Origin: Stictocephala bisonia
Lineage: Eukaryota; Arthropoda; Insecta; Hemiptera; Membracidae
DNA length: 64,000 nt
Reading direction: 5' to 3'
NCBI GenBank assembly: GCA_035578905.1
Contig: JAQJVL010002152.1
Location: 1-64,000 of the forward strand
Shown here piece after piece: positions 1 through 13,619 of this stretch. The position numbers and the translations under genes are program-made. Every line of letters begins with the position of its first letter. Position 1 is the first letter of the stretch. Under the pieces are notes generated by a model. That model saw only the letters and a list, made by a program, of their open reading frames with translations. It ran no database searches and was not told the origin of the DNA.

Positions 1-249
1 TCAACTCGAAATAAATACTAATTTTTATTTTACTCTGCATTTCACTGGCAGAGGAGGTAAACAAGTCAAGCAGCAGGGATCTAACTAATTTTAGGAATGG
101 CCATATAAAGATATGCATACAAGAAACGCATCATTTCTGATTAACTTTTATGTTTTGTGTGATATCTTTCCTTTGTCTATTGCATAAAATGTAATTGTGC
201 CTAATGACAGTAAAAACATCTCAAATCTATGAGCAAAACTTGGTTTGAC

Positions 250-407
250 CTGAGATAATGCGGTTGTAATCCATCATGACAGTCTCCACACTTCTTCGCA
301 GTTGCAGCAATTCAATGTGCTTTTCCATGACCATTTCCACTTGGGTAGGTATATGGAACTTCATCGTCTGCCACATTTTTGCCTCTTCACAGGTTTTCAT
401 AAGTTTC
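250..407 (-). CDS. DNAH2: DNAH2-like exon 14 (last in window)
   Basis: 158 bp, residues 695-747. Acceptor TATTTTCAG|G, donor CTCAG|GTCAAA. It encodes [15 protein letters not shown], then [21 protein letters not shown] and the DYNRII motif of dynein tails. Phase 1 at the end. The next exon lies left of the window. Confidence 0.9.
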
Positions 408-3400
408 CTGAAAATACAAACAATATTACAATTTTTATAAAATAATCTTGTTAGCTATAATTGTGGGCTATATAACTGAAAGGGGGATCAATAAGCAACA
501 TGTTTAGATTCAACTCGGCACAAGATTTACCTGTAGTATCCGAGCTCCAGTTCATACTTACCTGGCGTAGAGTAATCAATCTATTTAATTACATATAAAA
601 CTGTAGAACACGTGTTTGGAAGTAATAATCAGAGGTAGTGTAAGTCGCTTCTGTAAAATTGAATAAGTTTACTCTCAGGATTTTGTACATAATATTTTTA
701 ATGTACAGAATGTAAAGTTAATTGTCATTTCTCACAAAATATAAAATTTCACACAATTATGCAGATGTTTTCTTTTTTAAATAAAGAAATTCTAGAACTG
801 TTCACAAAATACAAATACCATCTACTGAAATATGAGACAGAAAATCGTCAAGTTAACCTAGAAAGTTTTTATAATTTTAAATTTTTCATTTTAATATTAC
901 ATTATTTGGTCACTCTAAGTTAAGAAATATTTAGTAAGCAATTTAAAGCCTTGCATACATGAAACAATCATATAAATGTTTCCATTTAATTAATGCTATC
1001 AGTAATGAATACTGACAAATTTTAATTAAATTTACACAAATTCACCTCCTGCCTTTTAAAAATTATAATAAAGTTGGACAATACATTAATTTAAAAAAAT
1101 AATATTATCATTATTAACTCTTATACTGGCATAATGCTGTTTACTGCCCTTAAATGTAGCGGAACCGTTAATCATTTATTATGATACAGTTTTTATACTA
1201 CGCGAATAATACCAACGCAGACGCTACATGAGTTTGATTGCAGTAGTATACGACACACTTTTGCAGGAGTAACATATGATTGAATAAGATGATGTAAAGT
1301 TATGACGGCTCATATTCGCTGTTTGTAGACAGGGATGCAGCGTTTTTCCACTTGTGAATTTGACGGTATAATATTTGTGTATATTATCAAAATACATGTT
1401 ATATGGTGTTTATATGTTGTAATTAATATAATAGTTAGTGATTAGTAGATAGTGATGAGTTATTTATGATGAAACCTAAGTGTAGGCTAACAAAATTGTT
1501 CAATTCAAGGGTTATGTTAGGTTCTTATTTTTGTATAACTATTCATTATAAGCTCACACCTATGGACACCAAGATAAACATAAACAAAGTTATTTACTTT
1601 GTAGAGCATGTTTTTACCTAAATTGTAGTGTATGTTAAAATCCTGTCGTGTTTAAACAACATTTCTAGTACTCCTTCATTACAACTGTTTCCATAGTAAC
1701 AAATTTTCATTGTTGTGTAGTGTATGCAGTTTTTGTGGTACAGTACAGTATATTTATTTATGTAAGTATCATCCATTATGTGTATAATTCCTATAACTAA
1801 ATAAAGTTTAGAATATCTTGGCTATCCTCCATCTTTTTTTATTATTGCATCATTGTTTGTAACATATACCACCACTCATTTTAACATTTTTAAAGTAATT
1901 TTTTTAAATTCAAATTACCGGGAAAAATTTGGGATTGTTTTGATACATTTTATCTATATAATATAATAGCCTATTCTTTTGTGATCACGATGATACCAAA
2001 CATTAGTAGGTTTACGCTGTAAAATTATTATTTTTTTTCATTTAAGAAAATAGTCCGCAAATCGACTGAAAATCCTCTGCCGGTTAGGCAAAAAATAACT
2101 GCCAGCTCGAGGGTTAAGAGGCTGATCATACAGATATGAGCGAATATGAGGGGCATATGAGTGTGATGAGTGCAGATGAATGAATGTAGTCATTACCACC
2201 ATCTAAGGTCAACTATTCCTTAGAAAGAGCCACTTACAAATAATCCAATAGCCAAGGCAACTAAGAGACCTCTAGCTGCTTTATATGGAATCCAATTCAA
2301 TTATAGGGGTTGTAAAATTAATTACTTGGTCACGTTGTAATTCTTATGAAATGTATAGTTACAATACATTACTTTTATATGCATAAGCAAATGCAGTTAT
2401 TTTATAAAGAGTTAAATCAATTTAAAATCACAATTTTTATAAGGATTACAACGTGACCAAGTAATAAATTTTATAACTTCTAGAAGCAAAGAAAATGTTG
2501 TTAAAATTGCTTGAAATTGATTTAAAATAATATAAAATCATTTTTTTCCACGCATATAAAAGTAATGTACTATAACTATAAATTTCATAAGAATTACTAT
2601 AAGACCAAGTAATTAATTTTACAACCTCTAGAAGCTAAGAAAGCATTGTTTCAGAAAATTTATAAGAACTTTTTTCATAAAAAGTTAAAATTCTCAAACT
2701 AATCAAATCCATAGAAAACATTCCTGTCAACTAAGTATCACAATATACATGTCACAAATTTACCTGTTTTTGAGTAATAAAAGTGTAAAGTTCATGCAGA
2801 ATTAAAACTAATTAAAATTTTAATACTTTTTTTGTTCCAGCCAGGATCAAAATTGTTGAAATTTCTAATAAAATGCCATTATTTTCAATTCAACGAGGAA
2901 AACAATGGTGTGATTGGATTTTTCATAGACCTCTTAGTTTCTTTGTAAATAGCCAACAAACTCGGGTACACACCATTTCTATTCCAATAGTAAATGAATA
3001 ATTTCTAGTCACCTGTCAATGTTGCATTCCAGCAGGCCAGGTCGCTTGGCAGACCAAGCAAGTAGTGGCCGCATGAAGCGGCGAGATATGTCAGGTGATG
3101 TAAAGCCCATCCAGCGGCGATGGTGAGCAGTCACAGTGTCTTTCAGAGCGCTCATCAACTTCTTGTATTGACTCCGTACATCTTCTTCAAAGGGAGTATA
3201 GATCAGCCACTGTGCCTCGTTTACCGTCTAATTTTCAACATGATCTATGAGTTGTTGTGATAAGTGAGCAAACAAACCTCAGAAGACAAGTCCATTATCA
3301 ACCCTCAGAATATAAATATACAGGGGTTCTGAATATGAAAAGTCTGGATAAGATTAAATGTGTTGATTATTAATTGGGTTAGAGAATTAAAATTTAGCAA

Positions 3401-6400
3401 ATTTAATCAGGAGCTAAAACCCAATTTTTTAACGCTTTTACTGACTTTTGTACCTTCGATGGGTGATGGCCCAAATGTAATCAGTAGATATTTTAAAATG
3501 TAAGCATAGGTTAATATGCACAACATTTTAAAGAGTGGGTCAAGCAAAAGAGAATGCTGCAAATTGCATTTGGTAATGATTATTCATTAAACAATTTCAG
3601 TTTTGAAGACTTTTAAAATAAGCTATAAAATTCAGCTGAAAATTTGGAAGTTGCTGTAATTACTGTAATTTTATTTCAATTAAAAATGTTTTGAGTGGTT
3701 TGTAAATGTATGTACATAAAATTACTTACTAAGAATGTTTTAGCGTTAACCTGAAATTATTACATCAAGAAATAACCAGTGTCTTAATCATAAAAGGAAC
3801 ATTTCGGATCAAAGACCCAAATGGTTATTGTTTTATTATTGCTATTCACCAAACCACTCAGATATTTGTTTAAATATAGTGATAGTAAACTAATTACAGC
3901 AACTTAAAGAAATTTCAGCTGAATTTTATGGCTTATTTAAAAAAATCTTTATAATTTAATTAACAATCCTTTTGAAGTGCAATTTGCAGCACTATTCTTT
4001 GCTTTACCAGCTTTTTAAAAAGATGTGCATATCAAACTATCCTTATTTTAAAACTTATCTACTGACTGCTTGTGAGCTGTCTCCCACTGAGGAGAGAGAG
4101 TAAGAAGATTTAAAAATAAATTTTTAGATCCTATTTAAATTTGCAACGATTTAATCCTCTATCCCAATTAATAATATACAGTCTCGGTATTTTTCAGCAC
4201 CTCTATATATAAGGACACAAAACATTACAACAAATATTTAGTATACTACTGGTACTCTCATTAGATTGGGAGGTCTCTCTCTCTCTCTCTCTCCCCATCT
4301 GATGAAGGTACTGATGTTTGAATTATTTATTTATTTATTTATTTTTTGTGTGGTAATTGTTAAGTTTTAAATTTAATAAATTGTTAAGTCTGTGTTTTGT
4401 TAATTGTTAAAATGTTATTTTTAATTCAGTGTTTAAGTTTGTTATATTTTTGTTAGCTTATTGATTGTTAACATTTTTTGTTGACTATATATATTAACTT
4501 CTTAACCCTACAACTGGCCAACGCCTGATATCGGGCGCCAACGCCTGCCGTACTACTGGCAACGCCCGATATCGGGCGACAAAGACAGTCGTCATTATTT
4601 CGATATTTTAAACATATAAAATAGTTGTGGTGGTGTTAATATTGATATTTATAGAAAGAAGAATACTTTATCTTTCATATAATATATAATTTGTTAGTTT
4701 ATAACAACTTTTTAATAATTTTATTTTGATTCTCTTTGACAAGTATGTTACGACAACTGCAGCAGCTGACTGAATAATGAAAGCTAGTGTTGTTTAGCTT
4801 TGTGACGCTTGTGTTTGTTTTTGTTTGACAAGAAATGTTTTATATTGGTGTATTATTGTAAATAGTCGTATTTTATTGATTGTGTAATGTGATATGTGTA
4901 TAAAATGAGTGCTGGTGATAATTATAGAGATCGGTCGAGTGACATACGTGAACTAATTCATGAACTTCCATAAATGATGTTGTATATAATGTATATATGT
5001 ATATAAGGTAAGAAATTTTATAATATTCATATTGCATGTGATTTTTATTACTAATTTTCAATTTTTCACCACAAATTGTGTTTCTTATTTGTTTTAGTAC
5101 AGCACTAACTATTGCTACAGTAAATCTATTAGTCAGAATAGGTAGTACATACAGGGCGCGATAATAGAGAAAACAAGTGTTACAACACTCAAAACTAAAA
5201 AAAAGGGTAATAAAACTATATATTTTTGGAATAAGTATAACATTTGGAACATTTTGTATATTTTGGATTTTTTGTTTACCCAAAAAGATTTTGTCTGTAG
5301 GACGGAATATCTGAAAATATTTTTAGTTTTTTTATACACAAAATTTATGTCTGTATATAATATTTTTAAAACATTTATTTACACATTTCTTATGTTTTAC
5401 AATAATAAGTGACATTTTCTAAGTAAAATGACATAAAAATTATAAAATTTGGACAACATTTATAGATTTTAGAGATGTTTATTCATACGCCTACATTTTG
5501 CCAAAAAGGGTGGCCAGTCCAGGTAGGAATACTGGCCAGTTGTAGGGTTAAATCAAATAGGCCTACACTATCCTGTTTTGTGGGGTTTATGTTTTAGTTA
5601 AATGATCAACTTAACCAGTTCCATGCGTACAAACCTCCTCAGACTTATTTTAATCTTTTTTTTCTTTTTATTGTTAATGTTTCCTGATTGTTATTGTTAT
5701 ATTTATTTTATGTGTTATTTTTAGATAAGTACACCCAAACTCTTGTGCTTTTGACTTGGCCTTCTAGCAGAAATCTGACGTTGTCAATACTTGTTAAAGT
5801 TTTACCGCAATAAATATGATTTGATTGATTTGACGATACTGAACATTTTTGTAATGTTTTGTGCCTTTATGTTTTCCTCTTTGTTGTTAGTGGACTTGAC
5901 TTCATATTAATGATAAGTTTGCTGATGCCCTGGCATATTGATCTTTCATACAATACAGTAGAGTGTCAATAATTCTGATCATACATAGTCGGTATTTGAT
6001 TATGGCTAAAAATAGTATTGGTTATATAAATACAGTTCAGTATTAGTTTAACTGCCTGTTGAGCCTTGTAGACAGATGTGCATGAATTGTGTTGTGCAGA
6101 GCAGGGAGGAGTATTATGGCAAAGACATCATGGTCACTCAGTCAAGTGTATACTTCCGGCCCTGCCATCTACCACTGCACTGTGCACCTTTCAGTCGTGT
6201 CTCTGCTATTGACCTTAACCTGTGTTTTATGAGTGCCGTAACTCTCTCACTGGCTGTCAACTGATTTCTGCTGATAAAATGTGTCACCAAAATGCCTGTC
6301 AGCTGAATTCCGACTACACTTAATCGTTTGCTATAGTGAACTGTTTCACATAACCACGATGAATTATACATCGATGGAATCATTAATAGTGTACGAATCA

Positions 6401-8403
6401 AATGGTTTATTTAGTTTGTTTCTATGATGACTGGAAGAAGGTGAAAAATTTTTAAACAAAACACAAAGCAGCGTAATTTTTAGTCTACTGTATGCACATT
6501 GGTCTTAAAAAAAATAAAGTAATAGTTATATTTATTAGTTGTGATAGAATTATAATGTTATAAAACTGTTCGATAATAGGTGTTTAGGGGAAAAAAGGAA
6601 ATGTTGAGGAGCTGTTTATACCCCTAAGGAATAATATTTTAAGAATTTCTATCTTATTGTATATTTATGATACAAAAGCTAACTTCTCTCCAAATTTCAT
6701 CGAAATCTGTTCAGGGGTTTCGTTGATTTTGTGATTAGGGTACATTGGTTTTGTACTATATGTATATTGAGATAAGTTTCCTCAACAACAGGAGTGAGGT
6801 GAAAACTCACATGTAAAACTTTATAACTTTATACATTTTTTCACTACATTTCTCACTTTCATTAGTGTCTGTAGCCGCTGCTTTTTTAGGACAGCCATCA
6901 TTGCTCTTCCTGCATACCGTGGGATACCCATTGGATGCTGTCTCTTGTCTTCAATCAACTCCTTGCGTGTCTCCTGGATCTCTGCAGCAAACAGCTTAAA
7001 GACCTAAGGCAAGAAAGGAGGAATGAAAATTAAATTACATTAAACTTCTAATACTTTAAAAATTTACTAACCCTTTGAGGAGTATCCACATCTTAAGACG
7101 AGACTACTATCTCTACGTTGTAGAGTAGCAAGTGGCTAATAAAATTACATCTACTGAATAAGAATTGTTTTCTTGTTAATTATTTTAAATCATTTAACTA
7201 ACAATAACAACATTAACTAAATTCTAAAAATAAAATAAATAAATTACAAATTTCCTCATATGTACAACAAGATTGGTGGAACCACCTTTGTTGTACATAA
7301 TAAAGAATAATAAAGAAAGGCGGCAAATGTATCAACAAAAAAGCGAGTCAAAATTATTATAGAAATAAAATGAATGATTCTGGTAATAACCCAAAAGATA
7401 TTGTGGCAAATTATTAAAGAATTTTCTAGTAGAAAAGATATTAAAAAGTTGTTTTCTGTCCAAAATGTTAGTTTTAAAACTGAATAAGTTGACATTGAAA
7501 TGTGTAAATCAATCAGTAACGACTTTAATACATTTTTTTACTTCTGTCAGAATAGAACTAGCTAGGAATATTAATAATAGCAATGACTGAGTTGTGAATG
7601 ACACAAACTATCGAATACCAACTTCAGTGAGATTGCACATAGTCATAGAACAGGTCTTAGAAAGACATGTGTTTTGACTGCAGGGTGGCTCTGCATCCGG
7701 TCATGATGGCATCTCAGTGGAAGTCCTCAAATTAAATATCCACATACTTTCTTTGCTGTTACTACATTTAACTAACTTAAAAGTTTAGTTTCAAGAGTTT
7801 TCCCTCTCAGTTTTAAGACTGCCAATGTTGTACGAATCAATAGATCCAATTCATATTAAGACAAAAATAACTTTTGTCCAATATATCTGTTAGTGTATTA
7901 AGTAAAGTACTTGAAAGAATACTCAAAGAACGGTTAGTTTATGATTTAGATGATTACAATATTATTTCTCAAGAACAATATGGCTTTCGATCTTATAAAT
8001 ATATATATCTGATATTTTAATTAATGTTTACAAAGAAATTAAATAAACAGTTTTTGAAAGAAATTAATTCTGGTAAAAGTAATTATGAACGTATGATGTT
8101 CATAGCCACTGCACGTGTATGGGTGGGCGTGTGGGTCATCGCCACTGTATGTGTATGGATCATTAGAAGAAGAAGGATCGTTACAGAAAATTTTAATCTT
8201 TCAAAACTAAAAAAAAACTGACTCTGTAGATATGCAAAAATTGTTGAAGAAGTTGGAGTTGATAGGTATTAGGGGCAATGCTTACTAATGGTTCAAATCT
8301 TACTTATCAGATAGGCAGAAAGTAACATATATCTGTAGTGTTGACGGTGATAGTGTGCCTTTGGACTATGCATTAATCCAAGGGAGCACTCTTGGTCCTA
8401 TCT

Positions 8404-8473
<70 letters not shown>

Positions 8474-11400
8474 CATTTCTAAATTAAATATCAGCAGTAA
8501 ACTTTTCTCTTTGCCGATGATACATTGCTTGGAGTAGTAACTGAAGTGAAGTAAATTTACAAGTACTACGAAATGTTATATATCAAAGAAATGGCTGTAT
8601 CAAAATGTATTAACACTCAACATTTCTTAAACTAAATTAATGTTTATTTCTTTGACAAATTTGATCAAGTATAGTCTTCCATACTATATTGACCCACCCG
8701 TCCGCCCATACATGTACAGTGGCATTGACCCACCCGCCCGCCCATACATGTACAGTGGCATTAATCATTAGTCTGTATGTTGTTGTTAGGTAACCAAAAT
8801 GCAGCACTTTAGTTATATTTTTATAAAATTAAAATTATTTAAGAATGGTAAATGAAATTATTTGCCTTTGCTCAGTTTGAAATTCTCTATAAAATGGTAA
8901 TGAGGGAAAATTCTTAAAAAATGTTGTAAATATGTTATGCACCTTCAAATTAGAAAAATAAAACTAAAAACAATTTTTAGATATCAAATATTTTGTTTTA
9001 ATAAAAACATTTTTTTAATTAGGAGGGTTAACTATATTTCATTAGAAAGAACACTTCTTTTCCTTTAGTTAAGTAAAAGATTTATATGAATATGACAAAA
9101 AACATAAATGCTGCGTAAGTTTACAATACAGATCTTGCATTCTTACAATACGAGATATTCAAGAAATATTGACATTAATACAAATTTAATTAAAACATTT
9201 TTAACCATAAATACATTTTATATTTCTCACATTCTATGTAGAAACATTTGCTTAAAATACTAAGGATCTGATCTACGTAAATCAGTCTCCTTCCTTCAAT
9301 AAATTCCAAAATAAAATCATAAATTTACTGTTTAATCTTACTAGTTGAGATGCGTATTGTTACCACTTATAGATAAGCCTACCAGTCCCTGACCTTGACC
9401 CCCCCCCCACCTGCTGGAAGCCTCATTCACTCTACCTCATTAACACTTAATTTTGATATTTTTCTCTCATCACCTTCATGGATTCTTGATCGGTGACAAT
9501 TCAGGCCCACGCAACGGCAATCATGCCCATGTGGGTTCATTTCTTTCCTAATAATCATTGTCTATTCAATGTTATTATTATATTTAGACGATATGTACAA
9601 CAGCCTACCATGTTATCATTATTATTACTGTCAATATTATTGTATTTTATTGAATTCTTATGGGGAATAAACTATTTTCTGATTCTTCTGGTAAGAACCT
9701 TTTTTCTTATAAAGCTAAAATTATGAAATTTATAAAACTTATTGAAAAAGTTCCTGTCAATCACAAATCAAAATATAAATATGATACGTTAACAGGGTTT
9801 TTATTATTAAAAGTGCTAATTGATGCACAGTTGAAATTCTGGTACGTTTTTGTTCCAAAAAATTATAACAAAATATAAAAATGAATATGTCATAATGTAA
9901 TACTAAACGAGGAAAAATTTGTGTGATTGGATATTTTATAGGCCTCTTAGTTTCTAGTAAACAACCGTTAAAATCGGGTATACATAATTTCTACGCCGAC
10001 AGTAATTTTATAAATGTTCTCTCGGCATCCATGTTTCTGTTCATTCCAAACATTCATAAGTCTTATTGTTTACTATCAATCTAACCATCTCACAATAACT
10101 AGAGTATTTTTGAAAATACGCTATATAAATCTTAACTAATCATACTTTGATTGTTCTTTTCTCAAACTCTGCAACCAGGTCTTTCCTCTTTGAGTACTGA
10201 TAAAGGTTTTGTAGGACATCTATTCCTTCCCTCACACTGTTTACAGTCACAAACACCTCGGCAAGCAAGTTCTCCACCATCAGTTCCAATTCCCTCATAT
10301 CTCGTCGGAATCTAGCCAAACACAGAATATGTAACATTATCTTATTAATGAAAATGTTTTAAAATGGCGTTATACAAGTTCTTAATGGCAAAATTACTAT
10401 AGATGATTGACTAACTCGACATGAAACCTAATAAAAAGGTTCTATAAAAATATTTTTTATAGCACAAAAAATGTAAAAAACTATAGAATGATAAAAAAAC
10501 CATTTGTAAGAAAAATATTGTAGCAACAAATTTTTAAATAGAAACAAACTTTGTCTGCATATATTAACCCTTCCCACGCCATAGACAAAATGCTATATTT
10601 TGAGATTATGCTTATTTAAAATGAAAAATTAAATTTGAAATTCCTTGAAGCTGATTTGTATTCTCAATTACATTAGTACAACTTAAATAAAAAACACAAT
10701 ACATTTTTGTTTTTTTACTTCATAAGCCATAAAATTTATATTAAATGTTTTATTCAAATAAGGAGTTACTTACACTGGTAATGGGTTTTGGTTATTCATT
10801 GTAGACATTTTTTCTTGGATTTTTCTACTGTTCAGTATGCTACATCAAACTTATTTGTTATAATTATATTTACATATTTACATAGTCTTTTTTTGTAGGC
10901 CTACTCTTAGTAGCCTAATCATATTCGGGATCGTCTGGATTAGCCATGATAAAAATAACTAACTGGTTATAATAAAACTAAACGAGTTATTGTCCACTAA
11001 AACAGGTATAAACAATAATGAATACAAAGTAAAACAAGTTAAAAACTAATTGCAACTGAAAACAAACACTAACAACACACTCGAAATGCCCTTGAACGAC
11101 TGGAGTAGGATGGCGGATAGTTTCGTCCGCGGCGCTGTGGAGCGCTAGCGCTGTCAGCTGCCTAATGGAAATTTCCACTATAAACAGACAAGCTTCCCAG
11201 CTGACTCATGTTAGTGGTGTTGAATTATTCGTCTTCAAAGTAGCTTACGCTCTGCCATATTTACATATAGTTATTTAAATTAAAAAACCTAATAAAAATT
11301 AAAAAAATATATATATATTTGGCGGATAGTTTCGTCCTCGGCGTTTGGAGATTGTTACAGTTGGCGGATTATTTCGTCTACGGCGTGGGAAGAGTTAAGT

Positions 11401-13556
11401 GCAGAAATACCACAAAAATGGATTGACTTGAGTTGCACATATGTTATCAATAATAATCTAAAATATATAATTCCCATGTTAATACAGTTTTACAAAATCA
11501 CCAATAAATATACTTTTTATAAGGCCTTTTGCCAGCAAGGCTGGCATCATCAGGCAACACAAATTTATAACGAAAGGCCTTGTAAAAAGTATGTTTTATT
11601 GGTGATTTTGTAAAACTGTATTAACAACGGAATACCAATATCAACTCCATCTGAAATTTACAATATAATTCCCAGTTTACCTGAAATGAAAATACAATTA
11701 TTTAACTAGCCATACATTTTTGCACATTTTGGCTATCTTGGAATAACTTATAAAAACCTTTAAGTAGACCTAATAAGGCACCAACATTTAAATGTGTAAT
11801 ATCATTTAGACACCTTTTTAATTTCTTTCAAAATATTACATGTTCAGATTCATATTAAGGTACTGATAGCAATTTTTTTATAAACTACATCTCTAACCAG
11901 AAAAACAATATACCCTTGAAATCTTGTTCATATTTCTAAAAACACTTAATAATTATAGACAAATATTACTATAATGAAAACAATTTTATTGGAAACCACA
12001 TCTCTTGGAGGAAAAAATTTAATAAAATAATGTCAATTATAATTGGGCTGGGTTGAAAGCAACCTGCGTAGTATAATTAGTGCATGTAGGGGTTCTAGCA
12101 GCAGAGGGTAACTGTTCCACCACTCCATCTCTAGTTTGCGTGAGGGGCAGTATTGGGAGTATGGACAATGGACACAATCAGCTGGTGAAGTTAACTGAAG
12201 AAAACTGCTTGAATTATGAAAGTCGATATAGTATATATATAGCTATAATCTTGTATATTATGATGTTTGTAGTAAATTTACATTTTAAATTTTAAATCAT
12301 ATTGAAATTGAATATTACGTTCTTACTCAATCTATCACAACTTATACAGTTAGCAAAGCACAACTTTTTAAATTGTATACAAAGTAATATGTAAATAAAA
12401 CATTAGTGATAAATATTATTTCAGTTTGAAGGTTGGTCACTAAAAATTGTATTCACATTATAATTATTTCAAATAAAATATATATTTAAAACACAATAAT
12501 ATCGCAAATCAAACTATAATATAACCTCAATATACACATCAGTAATGAGAATAAACTGCCACACACTAGCTGATTTCTAACTCCTATTTTAAGTCCTTTT
12601 CCCCTTGTGCCATATTCCAGCTGTACTAGATTTCAGTTCCCTCCACGTGTCTTGCCCGCCAATGGTCACCTAGCACAATGACGTAATAGGTAAAGGATCC
12701 AACTACGTATCCATGATGATGAAATGTTTAACCCTACCAGTACCAACGACGTCTCAGGCGTCGATCGGCACCTGCTTGCCAATACCGTCGACGCCTCTGA
12801 CGTCGACGTGCATGCCTTGCGTAATTTGCCGTTATTGAGTCATCTATTGATATGAAACGGTTGTCATAGTACTCAAAATGTGCAGAAAGAAGCATACTTT
12901 AATTTGGTACTCTATGACAACAATTTGAGTGAAGCAGCTATTTTTTTCTTTGCTACAACATCAACAGTATTTTTCGTCAGCTGATTTGTGTTATTGTTTG
13001 TGTTTACTGCTTGCAAGTCGTTTTGCAATATTTTGAGAATATTCATTGAATAAAGTATATCATATTATACATATTTTTGAAGTAGATAAACTGTTCTATA
13101 TAAAAAACATATCGGTTACCATGGAAACATTTGTTTATTATCACATTTCAGAGGTAAAAAGAAAATAAAATTTCAAAAATTTTGCAATTTTTGTCTTTTT
13201 AATTTTTTTTTAAATTGTTGAAAAGTTAAAAAAATTTGATGTTATTTTATTTTTATTCCTCATTAAATTCTGAAAATAATGATATATAACAACATATAGT
13301 TTGATATTTATTAGTAGGTGAACAAAAAAATAATCCCAAGACTTACAAAGTGCCACAAATCTGGTGTGTATTGCAGGTAAAACCAGATGGTACAGCTAGG
13401 GTTAAGTGGCACGTTGGTTCAGTGGTGGGGGAAGACTTATTTTCTGTCTCACTTCAATGACTATCTTCATCTCTCTCACGCAGGTTCTTTAATTAGGTCA
13501 CTATCAAAGCAGCCGAACTGTAGCATGTTTTATTATCCAATAATAAAAGCCCAAAT

Positions 13557-13619
<63 letters not shown>

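Larger units (their letters stand above)
7640..8545 (+). pseudogene. LINE reverse transcriptase remnant
   Basis: Decayed non-LTR retrotransposon. Translated pieces in several frames give [15 protein letters not shown] (7690-7735, linker before the RT), [12 protein letters not shown] and EQYGFRS (7885-7995, RT domains 1-2), [11 protein letters not shown] and [10 protein letters not shown] (8255-8405, RT domain 4), and a FADDT-like catalytic box (8510-8525, needing a frameshift). The piece at 8000-8215 contains minisatellite sequence and has no RT match. It is jockey/CR1-like by eye. Confidence 0.7.

Noticed and set aside
4873..5283. 136-codon minus-strand frame within TTAA element 2
   Set aside because: Tyr/Ile/Asn-rich product of AT-rich DNA with no domain.
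8355..8537. Open frame with a poly-(Ile-Tyr) stretch
   Set aside because: Created by a (TA)n microsatellite inside a LINE remnant. The same applies to frames at 13493-13693 and 37873-38198.
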